A stretch of DNA of 64,000 bases, taken from NCBI GenBank assembly GCA_944336125.1, contig CALVLA010000003.1, positions 87,432 to 151,431 on the forward strand, given 5' to 3'. Source of the DNA: an uncultured Clostridia bacterium. Lineage in GTDB: Bacteria; Bacillota; Clostridia; Christensenellales; CAG-314. This document shows, in pieces, positions 28,502 through 36,073 of the stretch. Positions within the stretch are counted from its first letter, which is position 1. Every line of letters starts with the position of its first letter. The notes under the pieces were generated by a model. That model did no database searches. It was not told the origin of the DNA and worked only from the letters and a program-made list of their open reading frames with translations. The position numbers and the translations under genes are program-made.

Positions 28502-29565
28502 AACTTTTTTGCAAAAAAAACATAGCCTATACGGTGATTTTTTCACTTGCGGCATTGGTTTTCGTTTTGCTTTGTTTTCCGAAATCGGGGGAAACCTTTG
28601 AGTTTTTAAACAGGTTTTTTATCCTCGTTTTCGGCTCGGTGTCAGCGTTTATTCCCTTTTCCGTGATGACGCTTCTCATATGCCTTATTCCGCTGTTTTT
28701 GGCATTTGTCGTCTGGCGTTTTATTGTCAACAAAAGAAGGTATTCGCTTAAAAGGTTTTTTTTGAGAGGCGGCGCGGTTTTGTGCGTGATTTTCGTGCTT
28801 TTCGGGCTGATTCTGGGATTGGGCTACCGTCGCGAAAGCATTTATGCGAAAATGGATTTGCCTGATTTTGAAGTTGCCGACGGTGACGTAGTTGTGGCTG
28901 CCGATTTTTTGATTGACACACTTAACGACGCGGCGCTGAAGGTTGAGTTTTCCGACGAAAGCAGGGCACTTGTTTTGCCTGACGGCTACGACGAACAAAA
29001 AATCGCTTCATTGGTTTACGAAGCTTTTGACAAACAGAATTTCGACTTTTTGTACGGCTTCGATTTCAGATACAAAAAAACTTTTTCCGGTCTTTTGGAA
29101 GTTCTCGGCTTTGACGGCGTAGTTTTTCCGCTCACTGCTGAAATTAACATTGACGGAAACGTTTCGGGGGGAAACATTTGTGTTTTGCTGGCTCACGAGC
29201 TGCTTCACGTCAACGGAGTGCTTAACGAAGGGGAGGCAAATTTCCTTTCGCAGTATATCTGTATTTTTTCGGGGGACCCCGTGCTTTCATACTGCGGCGC
29301 TTACTCGGCGGTAATGAGCGCGCTTGATTATCTTTACATAACCGACTACAAGCTGTATTACGACACGCTGCAAAACATCTCTGATCCGTACCTGAGGATG
29401 CGTTTCGATTATTACGTCAGGCTTAACGCAAACACTCAACCATCGTTTTTTACGAAAGTTGCAAACTTTTTTTACGACATTTACTTGAAACTCAACTTTA
29501 TGTCGGGAGCCGAAGTTTACTCGGAGAATGTTTTTGGTTGGGCGCGCTTTGCGTCAAATATTTGA
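28498..29565 (+). CDS. DUF3810 family membrane protein with an HExxH motif
   Basis: 355 residues. Three hydrophobic helices (about 10-27, 36-73 as two segments) and a fourth near 90-108 form an N-terminal membrane part. The rest is a soluble domain with AHELLHVNG (H233, E234, H237) and a downstream Glu in NEGEANF (E244 or E246). This is the zinc metalloprotease pattern HExxH...E, and the family is known as DUF3810. A peptidase activity is plausible but not shown. It overlaps the cyclophilin gene by four bases; the promoter of the next gene overlaps its stop codon. Confidence 0.78.
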   Translation: MKLFCKKNIAYTVIFSLAALVFVLLCFPKSGETFEFLNRFFILVFGSVSAFIPFSVMTLLICLIPLFLAFVVWRFIVNKRRYSLKRFFLRGGAVLCVIFVLFGLILGLGYRRESIYAKMDLPDFEVADGDVVVAADFLIDTLNDAALKVEFSDESRALVLPDGYDEQKIASLVYEAFDKQNFDFLYGFDFRYKKTFSGLLEVLGFDGVVFPLTAEINIDGNVSGGNICVLLAHELLHVNGVLNEGEANFLSQYICIFSGDPVLSYCGAYSAVMSALDYLYITDYKLYYDTLQNISDPYLRMRFDYYVRLNANTQPSFFTKVANFFYDIYLKLNFMSGAEVYSENVFGWARFASNI

Positions 29566-29590
29566 CGGTTTTGTCTTTTTTTGATATAAT
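29562..29590 (+). promoter_or_regulatory. Strong promoter of the DUF4914 gene
   Basis: TTGACG (29562-29567) overlapping the upstream stop codon, a 17-base spacer and a perfect TATAAT (29585-29590) with an extended TG at 29582-29583. Confidence 0.92.
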
Positions 29591-29616
29591 ACTCTAATAG
29601 AATTATGAGGTATCTT

Positions 29617-31494
29617 ATGAAGGAAAAACTAAAATTTTTTAAGGTGGAACAGGATATCAGCGAGGTTTTTGACAAAGCCCCTTCAGTTGTTTTGCCTTCA
29701 AGCAAGGAAGAACTCTTTGAAATGTGCTTCGGTGAAACGGGGAAAGACGTTTTTACCGTAGAATACAAAGTTAACGGAAAAATTATCAAGGAAGCCGAAG
29801 TAGTCAGATGTAAAAACGGCGTCAGCGTTAACTTTTTTGAAGATTATATGCGCCGCAGAGACCCTCACAGCATGGTTATCGGCGACGATTTCCCGACAGA
29901 CAAACCTACTTACAAAGATATGTACGGCTGTCCTTTCGCCGAAACAAGACAGCAGTCTCTCGACTGGCTTGCTTCGCAGGATCTTGTCGTTGTTCCTTTT
30001 ATGGCAGGCGGTAAAGAATACGGCTACAAATCGCTTCTCATCGCTCCGAAAAACGCTTCGTTTTTCGCTATGAGCGTTGCAGATTTGCAAAGCTTCGTCT
30101 CCCCTGATACCATAAACGAGGAGTTTGAACCGAGAGCTATTCTTTTCCTCGTGCCTCCTATGAGACACACGCACTTTAACGGCAGACAAATCGTAGTGCA
30201 CAACAGGAAAGAAAAAGTTCACGAGTGCTTCGCTTACAACCTTTACATGGGTCCTAGTGCCAAAAAGGGCGTTTACGCGGTGCTTCTTGACATCGGTGAA
30301 AGTGAGGGATGGCTTACTGCTCACGCTTCGGCGGTAAAAGCCGTATCGCCTTACAAAAACCAAATCGTAATTATGCACGAAGGCGCAAGCGGCGGCGGTA
30401 AATCCGAAATGCTTCAGGGCATTCGCCGTGAGGCAAACGGCAAAGTAAAAGTAGCTAAAAACACCGTAACGGGCGACGAAGTTATGTTTGATATCAAAGA
30501 TACTTGCTCGCTGTTCCCTGTTATCGACGATATGGCTCTTTGCCACCCTAAAATGCAAAATAACAGCAAAAAACTTGTAATCAAAGACGCTGAGGACGGT
30601 TGGTTTTTGCGTTTTGACAATATTCACGGTTACGGCGACGACCCGTATTTCGAAAAAATCTGCACGCAGCCTAGCGAACCTATCGTGTTCCTTAACATCG
30701 ACGCCGTTCCTAAGGCTACCTGCCTGATTTGGGACCACACCCTTGATTCAAACGGCAAGCCTTGCTCTAACCCTCGTGCAATCGTTCCTAGACACCTGAT
30801 GCCTAACATCGTCAACAATCCTGTCGAGGTAAGCGTCAGAAGTTTCGGTGTCAGAATGCCTCCTTGCACTAAGGAAAAACCTTCCTACGGTATTGCGGGT
30901 CTTTTCCACGTTCTTCCTCCTGCACTTGCATGGTTGTGGAGACTTATCGCTCCTAGAGGATACAACAACCCTAGTATCGTAAGCGGCGGCAATGCTTTGT
31001 CCAGCGAAGGCGTTGGCTCTTACTGGCCTTTCGCTACCGGCAAAAAGGTAAAACAGGCTAACCTCCTTTTGCAGCAAATCATCGATTATCCTGAAACTAA
31101 ATGCATACTTATTCCTAACCAGCACATCGGCGCATACAAAGTTGACTTTATGTCCGAATGGCTCACAAGGGAATTTATTACAAGGCGTAACGGCGCTCAG
31201 TTCGAAACAGAATACCTTATTCCGTCTCGCTGTTCAATCCTCGGCTATACCGTTGACGAGGTTAAGGTCGACGGCAACTCGATTCCTAACACTTTGCTGA
31301 GACCTGAAAATCAGCCTGAAATCGGACTTGAAGCTTATGACAAAGGCTCCAAAATTTTGTCGGATTTCTTTAAACAGGAAGTTTTGCAGTATATGTCGGC
31401 GGAACTTAATCCTATCGGCAGACAAATCATCAACCTCTGCCTGAGAGACGCTCCTGTGGAAGAATACGTTAAAGTAATTCCTTGGAAAAAATGA
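29617..31494 (+). CDS. DUF4914 P-loop protein, PEP carboxykinase-like (function unknown)
   Basis: 625 residues. The length and sequence suggest the clostridial DUF4914 family. A Walker A-type loop GASGGGKS (G256-S263) follows a strand (QIVIMHEG), as in the HPr kinase/PEP carboxykinase fold, and VIDDMALCHP about 45 residues later could supply a metal-binding Asp. Conserved-looking stretches include MRHTHFNGRQIVVHN, AHASAVKA and GSYWPFATGKKV. Kinase or carboxykinase chemistry is inferred only from the loop; no product is claimed. GAGG (29607-29610) lies six bases before the ATG at 29617, which is preferred to the ATG at 29605. Its promoter is among the strongest in the window, suggesting high expression. 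Confidence 0.78.
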   Translation: MKEKLKFFKVEQDISEVFDKAPSVVLPSSKEELFEMCFGETGKDVFTVEYKVNGKIIKEAEVVRCKNGVSVNFFEDYMRRRDPHSMVIGDDFPTDKPTYKDMYGCPFAETRQQSLDWLASQDLVVVPFMAGGKEYGYKSLLIAPKNASFFAMSVADLQSFVSPDTINEEFEPRAILFLVPPMRHTHFNGRQIVVHNRKEKVHECFAYNLYMGPSAKKGVYAVLLDIGESEGWLTAHASAVKAVSPYKNQIVIMHEGASGGGKSEMLQGIRREANGKVKVAKNTVTGDEVMFDIKDTCSLFPVIDDMALCHPKMQNNSKKLVIKDAEDGWFLRFDNIHGYGDDPYFEKICTQPSEPIVFLNIDAVPKATCLIWDHTLDSNGKPCSNPRAIVPRHLMPNIVNNPVEVSVRSFGVRMPPCTKEKPSYGIAGLFHVLPPALAWLWRLIAPRGYNNPSIVSGGNALSSEGVGSYWPFATGKKVKQANLLLQQIIDYPETKCILIPNQHIGAYKVDFMSEWLTREFITRRNGAQFETEYLIPSRCSILGYTVDEVKVDGNSIPNTLLRPENQPEIGLEAYDKGSKILSDFFKQEVLQYMSAELNPIGRQIINLCLRDAPVEEYVKVIPWKK

Positions 31495-31507
31495 TTGATT
31501 AATTTAA

Positions 31508-31539
31508 GGGCGAGAAACATCTCGCCCGATAATTTTTTT
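31508..31539 (+). terminator. Terminator hairpin immediately before the CYTH gene
   Basis: Stem GGGCGAGA/TCTCGCCC (31508-31515, 31520-31527), loop AACA, then GATAA and seven Ts ending directly at the ATG of the next gene. GATAAT (31528-31533) could also be a -10 element, but no matching -35 box is visible. Confidence 0.8.
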
Positions 31540-32091
31540 ATGTTTATCGAAAACGAACTTAAAATAAAACTCGAAAAAAAAGAATTCGAATTTTTGAAGT
31601 CATTTACCGACAAGCAACCGGTAGTGCAAGTCAACCATTACTTCGACACTTTGCCTGTTTTGTCGATGATGATAAGAATCAGAGAAAAAAACGGTCTTTT
31701 CGCTTTGCAGTTTAAAAAACGAAATTCTTTTTCCGACGGAGTTATCAACAGCGTCGAAAAGGGAATACAGGTCGATGAGGCTTTTTTTCGTGAAGCGGTA
31801 AAAAACGGACTTGACAAAAATTTTGTGAACAATTGCTTGGGCTGTAAGTTTGACAAAGACTTGAAATATCTCGGCTATGCCGTTACCGAAAGAATCAAAT
31901 TTGACCTTTTCGGTTTTCAGGTTGAGCTTGACAAAACTACTGCCGAGGGGCAAAGTGATTTCGAGCTTGAGTTCGAAGGAGATGACGAAGATATTTTGAA
32001 ACTCAAAAAAAGGCTTGAGGAAAACGGAATAAAGTTAGTTGCCTCGCAGCCTAAATTTCAAAGGTTTTTGACTATCAGGGGTTTAATATGA
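31540..32091 (+). CDS. CYTH-domain protein (triphosphate tunnel fold)
   Basis: 183 residues. The defining ExExK motif is at the N-terminus (ENELKIK). Charged strand residues follow in MMIRIREKNG and LQFKKRNS, with acidic DFELEFEGDDED near the C-terminus. CYTH proteins bind triphosphate compounds in a tunnel of charged side chains; roles include inorganic triphosphatase and thiamine triphosphatase. The ATG at 31540 has no ribosome-binding site and sits directly after a terminator T tract. A TTG at 31495, next to the upstream stop (TGATTG), is an alternative coupled start giving 15 extra residues. It overlaps the HAD gene by four bases. Confidence 0.85.
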   Translation: MFIENELKIKLEKKEFEFLKSFTDKQPVVQVNHYFDTLPVLSMMIRIREKNGLFALQFKKRNSFSDGVINSVEKGIQVDEAFFREAVKNGLDKNFVNNCLGCKFDKDLKYLGYAVTERIKFDLFGFQVELDKTTAEGQSDFELEFEGDDEDILKLKKRLEENGIKLVASQPKFQRFLTIRGLI

Positions 32092-32765
32092 CAGACAACA
32101 AAACTTACGATACTTTTCTTCTCGATTTCGACGGAACAATTTCAAACACGTACAACGGCGTAACCAGATGTCTGAAAGAAGCTTGCGTTAAGTTCGGAGG
32201 AAATCCCGATGACTTTGATTTTAAAAAATTCATCGGACCGCCGCTTACGTGGACCTTTAACATTATGTTTCCCGATGACTTGAAAAAGCAGGAAGAAGCT
32301 TTGGCGTATTACCGCGCGCTTTACATCAAAGACGGCCTTTTCGACTGCGAAATGTACGAGGGCATCGACACTCTTGTCAAATCCTTGAAAGAGGCAGGCG
32401 CGAGGGTGGGGGTTGCGACTTCCAAAAAAGAAAACTTTGCCGTCATGGTTTTGGAAAAACTCGGACTTTACCAACATCTGGATTTCGTCAGCGGTTTTGC
32501 GGAAAACAGAACAGACAAAACGCAGGTTATTTGCCATGCAATTGAAACTTACGGCATAGACAAAGACAAATGCCTGATGATTGGCGACACTTTTTACGAC
32601 TTGCAGGGGGCCCAAAACGCAGGCATTGATGCCGTGGGTATTCTTTACGGCTTCGGCTCGAAAGAGGATATGCTTAAATTTCCGCATGTCGCTATACTTG
32701 AAACAGTTAAAGATTTGTCGGATTTTGTTTTGCAAAAAGTTGACAAATGTCCATCACGGAACTAA
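32088..32765 (+). CDS. HAD-superfamily phosphatase, phosphoglycolate phosphatase-like
   Basis: 225 residues. HAD motif I LLDFDGTISNT, motif II VATSKK, motif III lysine region (ENRTDKTQV) and motif IV MIGDTFYDLQGA are all present, with an alpha-helical cap domain between I and II. These are Mg-dependent phosphatases of small substrates such as phosphoglycolate, nucleotides or pyrophosphate. The ATG is inside the stop overlap of the CYTH gene, so the two are coupled; joint action on phosphate compounds is possible. Confidence 0.88.
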   Translation: MTDNKTYDTFLLDFDGTISNTYNGVTRCLKEACVKFGGNPDDFDFKKFIGPPLTWTFNIMFPDDLKKQEEALAYYRALYIKDGLFDCEMYEGIDTLVKSLKEAGARVGVATSKKENFAVMVLEKLGLYQHLDFVSGFAENRTDKTQVICHAIETYGIDKDKCLMIGDTFYDLQGAQNAGIDAVGILYGFGSKEDMLKFPHVAILETVKDLSDFVLQKVDKCPSRN

Positions 32766-32768
32766 TTT
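32740..32768 (+). promoter_or_regulatory. Promoter of the MATE gene, overlapping the HAD stop codon
   Basis: TTGACA (32740-32745), a 17-base spacer and TAATTT (32763-32768). The expected start near 32775 falls inside the left arm of the terminator hairpin that follows. Confidence 0.7.
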
Positions 32769-32771
32769 ATT

Positions 32772-32797
32772 AAAGACGGATTTACCGTCTTTTTTTA
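32772..32797 (+). terminator. Intrinsic terminator after the HAD phosphatase gene
   Basis: Stem AAAGACGG/CCGTCTTT (32772-32779, 32785-32792), loop ATTTA, then a T run. It stops transcripts from upstream; transcripts from the promoter at 32740-32768 would lack part of the left arm. Confidence 0.88.
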
Positions 32798-32806
32798 GGG
32801 GGAAAA

Positions 32807-34141
32807 ATGACTAATCTTACGGAAGGTAAGCCAAGTAAAGTTTTGGTTGCTTTTACCCTGCCGGTTATTGCTAGCGCTATTTTTCAGCAACTTTACAATA
32901 TCGCCGACACCGTAATAGTAGGCCAATTCGTGGGTGAGAACGCTCTCGCCGCGGTAGGTGCTTCTTATCCTATCACAATGATTTTTATGGCAATCGCCAT
33001 GGGCTGCAACATAGGCTGTTCGGTAATCATATCGCAGCTTTACGGAGCAAAAAAACTCGCTCAAATGAAAACGTCGGTAAGCACTTCCTTTATCGCCTTT
33101 ACCGTTTTGAGTTTGCTGCTTACCGGATTGGGACTTGCCTTGGCAACGCCTTTGATGCGGCTTTTGGGCACGCCTGAAAACGTTTTTGCCGACAGCGTAA
33201 CATACCTTAACATTTACATCGCTGGAATGGCGTTCGTATTCTTATACAACATCGCAACGGGTGTTTTTACGGCACTCGGTGACTCCAAAACTCCGCTTTT
33301 GTTTTTGATTTTTTCGTCGGTTTTAAACGTCGGTCTTGACCTGTTGTTCGTCATTACCTTTAAAATGGGGGTAGCGGGCGCGGCGTGGGCTACCGTTATC
33401 GCACAGGGGCTTGCCTCGATACTTGCGATGATCACTCTCTTCGTAAAACTGTTCAAAATCAAAACCGAGGAAAAATACAAAAAATTCTCCTGGTCGATGC
33501 TTAAAAAGACAAGCTTCATTGCGGTTCCAAGCGTTTTGCAGCAAAGTTTCGTTTCGCTGGGAAACCTGTTCATTCAAGGACTGGTCAATAGTTTTGGCAG
33601 CTCGGTCATGGCAGGCTACACCGCCGCAGTTAAGCTTAACACATTTACCCTTACCGTTTTGACTACTTTGTCCAACGGCTTGTCAAGCTACTGCGCACAA
33701 AACATCGGCGCGGGAAAAACCGAGAGGCTGCCTCAAGGCGTAAAGGCAGGAGTCGTGATTTCGCTCTTTACCGCTTTGCCGTTTTTCGTTGCGTTTTTCT
33801 TCTTCCCTTCGCAAATGACTATGATATTCCTCGACAGCGCAAGCGAGCAGGCTCTTGCTACGGGCTGCGAGTTTTTGAGAATGGTGGCTCCGTTCTACTT
33901 CGTCATCTGTCTGAAAATTATGGCGGACGGCGTGTTCCGCGGCGCCGGGGCAATGAAAATATTTATGTTTTCGACATTTTCCGATTTGCTGTTGAGAGTA
34001 GTGCTTGCCTACATCCTTTCACCGTCGATGGGGGCAACAGGTGTTTGGACTTCGTGGCCTATCGGCTGGTCGCTGGCTACCGTGTTTTCGGTATTCTGTT
34101 ATCTCAAAGGAGTTTGGAAGCCGAAACGTTCTTTGGTATAA
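32807..34141 (+). CDS. MATE-family multidrug/cation efflux transporter
   Basis: 444 residues with about 12 hydrophobic helices arranged as two related halves. The N-terminal signature LPVIASAIFQQLYNIADTVIVGQFVG, the repeated ALGDSKTP and GVFRGAGAMK segments and the FxGSSVMAGYTAA region are typical of MATE (NorM/DinF-type) exporters. These proteins expel cationic drugs or metabolites using Na+ or H+ gradients. AGGGGGA precedes the ATG. Its terminator is shared with the convergent peptidase gene. Confidence 0.93.
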   Translation: MTNLTEGKPSKVLVAFTLPVIASAIFQQLYNIADTVIVGQFVGENALAAVGASYPITMIFMAIAMGCNIGCSVIISQLYGAKKLAQMKTSVSTSFIAFTVLSLLLTGLGLALATPLMRLLGTPENVFADSVTYLNIYIAGMAFVFLYNIATGVFTALGDSKTPLLFLIFSSVLNVGLDLLFVITFKMGVAGAAWATVIAQGLASILAMITLFVKLFKIKTEEKYKKFSWSMLKKTSFIAVPSVLQQSFVSLGNLFIQGLVNSFGSSVMAGYTAAVKLNTFTLTVLTTLSNGLSSYCAQNIGAGKTERLPQGVKAGVVISLFTALPFFVAFFFFPSQMTMIFLDSASEQALATGCEFLRMVAPFYFVICLKIMADGVFRGAGAMKIFMFSTFSDLLLRVVLAYILSPSMGATGVWTSWPIGWSLATVFSVFCYLKGVWKPKRSLV

Positions 34142-34143
34142 AA

Positions 34144-34176
34144 AAAGCAAGGCAAACGCCTTGCTTTTGTTTTTTG
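34144..34176. terminator. Bidirectional terminator between MATE and M3 peptidase genes
   Basis: Stem AAAAGCAAGGC/GCCTTGCTTTT (34144-34154, 34159-34169) with loop AAAC and T runs on both strands. Confidence 0.93.
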
Positions 34177-35853
34177 TTATTTGGAAAGTATTTTTTCAAG
34201 TCCCAATGCAATTTCTTTCAATGTGCCTTGTTTGAGAGGGGACTTCATGCCGCATTTTTCAACAAGTTCCGGGAAAGGGAGAGTTCCTGCGTAGGACACA
34301 AGTTTGAGATAAGTTTCCCATGCTTTTTCGCGGTTTTCGTTCATCATTACGTAAAATTCAAGCGACATGGTTTGCGCGAGGCAGTAGTCGATGTAGTAGA
34401 AAGGATACTCGAAAATGTGAAGCTGGAACTGCCAGCGTGTGCCTTTGCAGTAATGCTCGATTTCGTCGGCATTGAGGTTCGGACAAAATTCTTCCACGAG
34501 TTTTTTGAAGGTTTCGTTCCTTTCGGCAGGCGTCATGTCGGGATTTTCGTAAACCAGCTCCTGGAAGTAGTCGACTATCGTGCCGTAAGGAATAAATGAC
34601 AGCGACGAACTCAAATGCATATATTTGTAATCTTCCGCTCTGTTGCCGAAAAACAAATCCATCCATTTTTCCGCAAAAAATTCCATACTCATTGAGTGGA
34701 TTTCCGCAGTTTCCATGCCCGGAGTCTGGATATCTTCCCAAGGCAGGTCAAAGGCTTTGTATGCGGCAAACGCGTGTCCTGCTTCGTGCGTCAAAACGTC
34801 GATGTCTCCGCTGGTTCCGTTGAAATTTGCGAAAATAAACGGCATTTTGTATTTAGGAAGATTTGTGCAGTAGCCTCCGTTTGCCTTTCCTTTTCTCGAC
34901 AAAACGTCAAACAATTCGTGTTCAAGCATAAAGTCGATGAATTCGCCCGTTTCTTTGGACATTTCGTGATACATCTTTCTGCCGTTTGCAAAAATTTCCT
35001 CAGGAGTGCCTATCGGGGCAGGGTTTCCTTCTTTGAAAACGACAGGGTCGTCGATAATGGTGACTTTGTCTATCCCCAGTTCTTTTGCCTGCTCTTTTTT
35101 AAGTTTGTTTATGATTGGCACAAGGTCGTTTTTGACTTGCTCGCGGAAAGTCCTTATGTCGTCTATTCCGTAGCCTATGCGTCCCATACGGTAAACGGAC
35201 ATTTCGTGATAGTTTTTAAATCCTAGCTTTTTTGCCATTGCCGTGCGGACTTTTACCATTCTGTCATAAATACCTTCGATTTTGTCCGACACGCTTTCAA
35301 GCCATTTGCCCTGTGCGTTGTATGCAGCGCGGCGTACTTCGCGGTCGGGGCTTTGTTTGTATTTTCCCAGCTGCGACAAAGTGAGTTTTTGTCCGTCGAA
35401 GTCGATGAGGGCGCATGCCGTAATTTGGCTGTATTCCGTTTCCAGTTTGCTTTCCTCGCGAAGCTCGTCGAGTATTTCGTCGTTGAAACACTTTTTGGCG
35501 TATTCCAACTTAGTGAAAATAAGCTCCGGCAAGGTCTTTTTCAGTTCGTCCTTAAACTCCGACTCCAAAAGGCAGTCGTTGAACCTTTGGGAAAGCTGCT
35601 GAACCTCAGGCATTATTTCGTTTAAATAATCCTTTTCCTTTGAGTAAAACTCGTCGGCGGTGTTGAGAGTGTACCTTATGTTCAAAAGCGAAAACATAGT
35701 GGATATCTCTTCGCCGTAATCACTGTAACTTTTGTAAACGTTAAGCTGCTCTTCTGCGTCTTTCGCGTTTTTGAAATCCGCAATGTATTTTTCCATCTTT
35801 TCGCGTATTTCGTTTAGCGTTATCCTTTTGTAAGGTATTTCAGATAATTTCAT
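34177..35853 (-). CDS. M3-family oligoendopeptidase (PepF/Pz-peptidase-like)
   Basis: 558 residues, cytoplasmic. The zinc motif LTHEAGHAF (HExxH) lies at about residues 344-352, and the third ligand Glu is in ETAEIHSMSMEFF about 25 residues later. The mostly helical N-terminal half and the C-terminal YxxGxxLPFPELVEKCGMKSPL end fit the 560-residue M3 oligoendopeptidase group. It degrades short peptides. GAGGTG precedes the ATG at 35853. It is transcribed alone, divergent from the acyl-CoA ligase gene. Confidence 0.93.
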   Translation of the reverse strand: MKLSEIPYKRITLNEIREKMEKYIADFKNAKDAEEQLNVYKSYSDYGEEISTMFSLLNIRYTLNTADEFYSKEKDYLNEIMPEVQQLSQRFNDCLLESEFKDELKKTLPELIFTKLEYAKKCFNDEILDELREESKLETEYSQITACALIDFDGQKLTLSQLGKYKQSPDREVRRAAYNAQGKWLESVSDKIEGIYDRMVKVRTAMAKKLGFKNYHEMSVYRMGRIGYGIDDIRTFREQVKNDLVPIINKLKKEQAKELGIDKVTIIDDPVVFKEGNPAPIGTPEEIFANGRKMYHEMSKETGEFIDFMLEHELFDVLSRKGKANGGYCTNLPKYKMPFIFANFNGTSGDIDVLTHEAGHAFAAYKAFDLPWEDIQTPGMETAEIHSMSMEFFAEKWMDLFFGNRAEDYKYMHLSSSLSFIPYGTIVDYFQELVYENPDMTPAERNETFKKLVEEFCPNLNADEIEHYCKGTRWQFQLHIFEYPFYYIDYCLAQTMSLEFYVMMNENREKAWETYLKLVSYAGTLPFPELVEKCGMKSPLKQGTLKEIALGLEKILSK

Positions 35854-35871
35854 TTTTTCACCTCGCTGAAA

Positions 35872-35900
35872 AGTATATCACCCGTGTCCGCTTTTTGCAA
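35872..35900 (-). promoter_or_regulatory. Promoter of the M3 peptidase gene
   Basis: Minus strand: TTGCAA (35900-35895), a 17-base spacer and TATACT (35877-35872) with extended TG before the -10. Confidence 0.8.
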
Positions 35901-35914
35901 ATTTCCTCGGACAC
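35884..35914. promoter_or_regulatory. Candidate operator dyad at the M3 peptidase promoter
   Basis: Perfect 7-base inverted repeat GTGTCCG (35884-35890) and CGGACAC (35908-35914), 17 bases apart. One arm lies in the spacer and the other just upstream of the -35 box. Confidence 0.4.
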
Positions 35915-35952
35915 TACAATTTATTTTTTACAATATTTTTATAATTCATTAA

Positions 35953-35981
35953 TTGACGGATTTTTTCCTCGGTGCTATAAT
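35953..35981 (+). promoter_or_regulatory. Strong promoter of the acyl-CoA ligase gene
   Basis: TTGACG (35953-35958), a 17-base spacer and perfect TATAAT (35976-35981) with extended TG. The leader of about 85 bases has only a weak long-loop pairing (CGGCGG with CTGCCG); no known riboswitch was recognised. Confidence 0.92.
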
Positions 35982-36073
35982 CTACGGAAATATTAACTTT
36001 TTTCTGCTATTTACGGCGGTTTTTCGCTTTTTTTGGCGTCTTTCTGCCGAATTTATTTTAGAGAGGGTATTTT

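Noticed and set aside
35982..36073. Possible structured leader of the acyl-CoA ligase gene
   Set aside because: Only one 6-bp pairing with a 24-base loop is visible, too weak to support a regulatory RNA.
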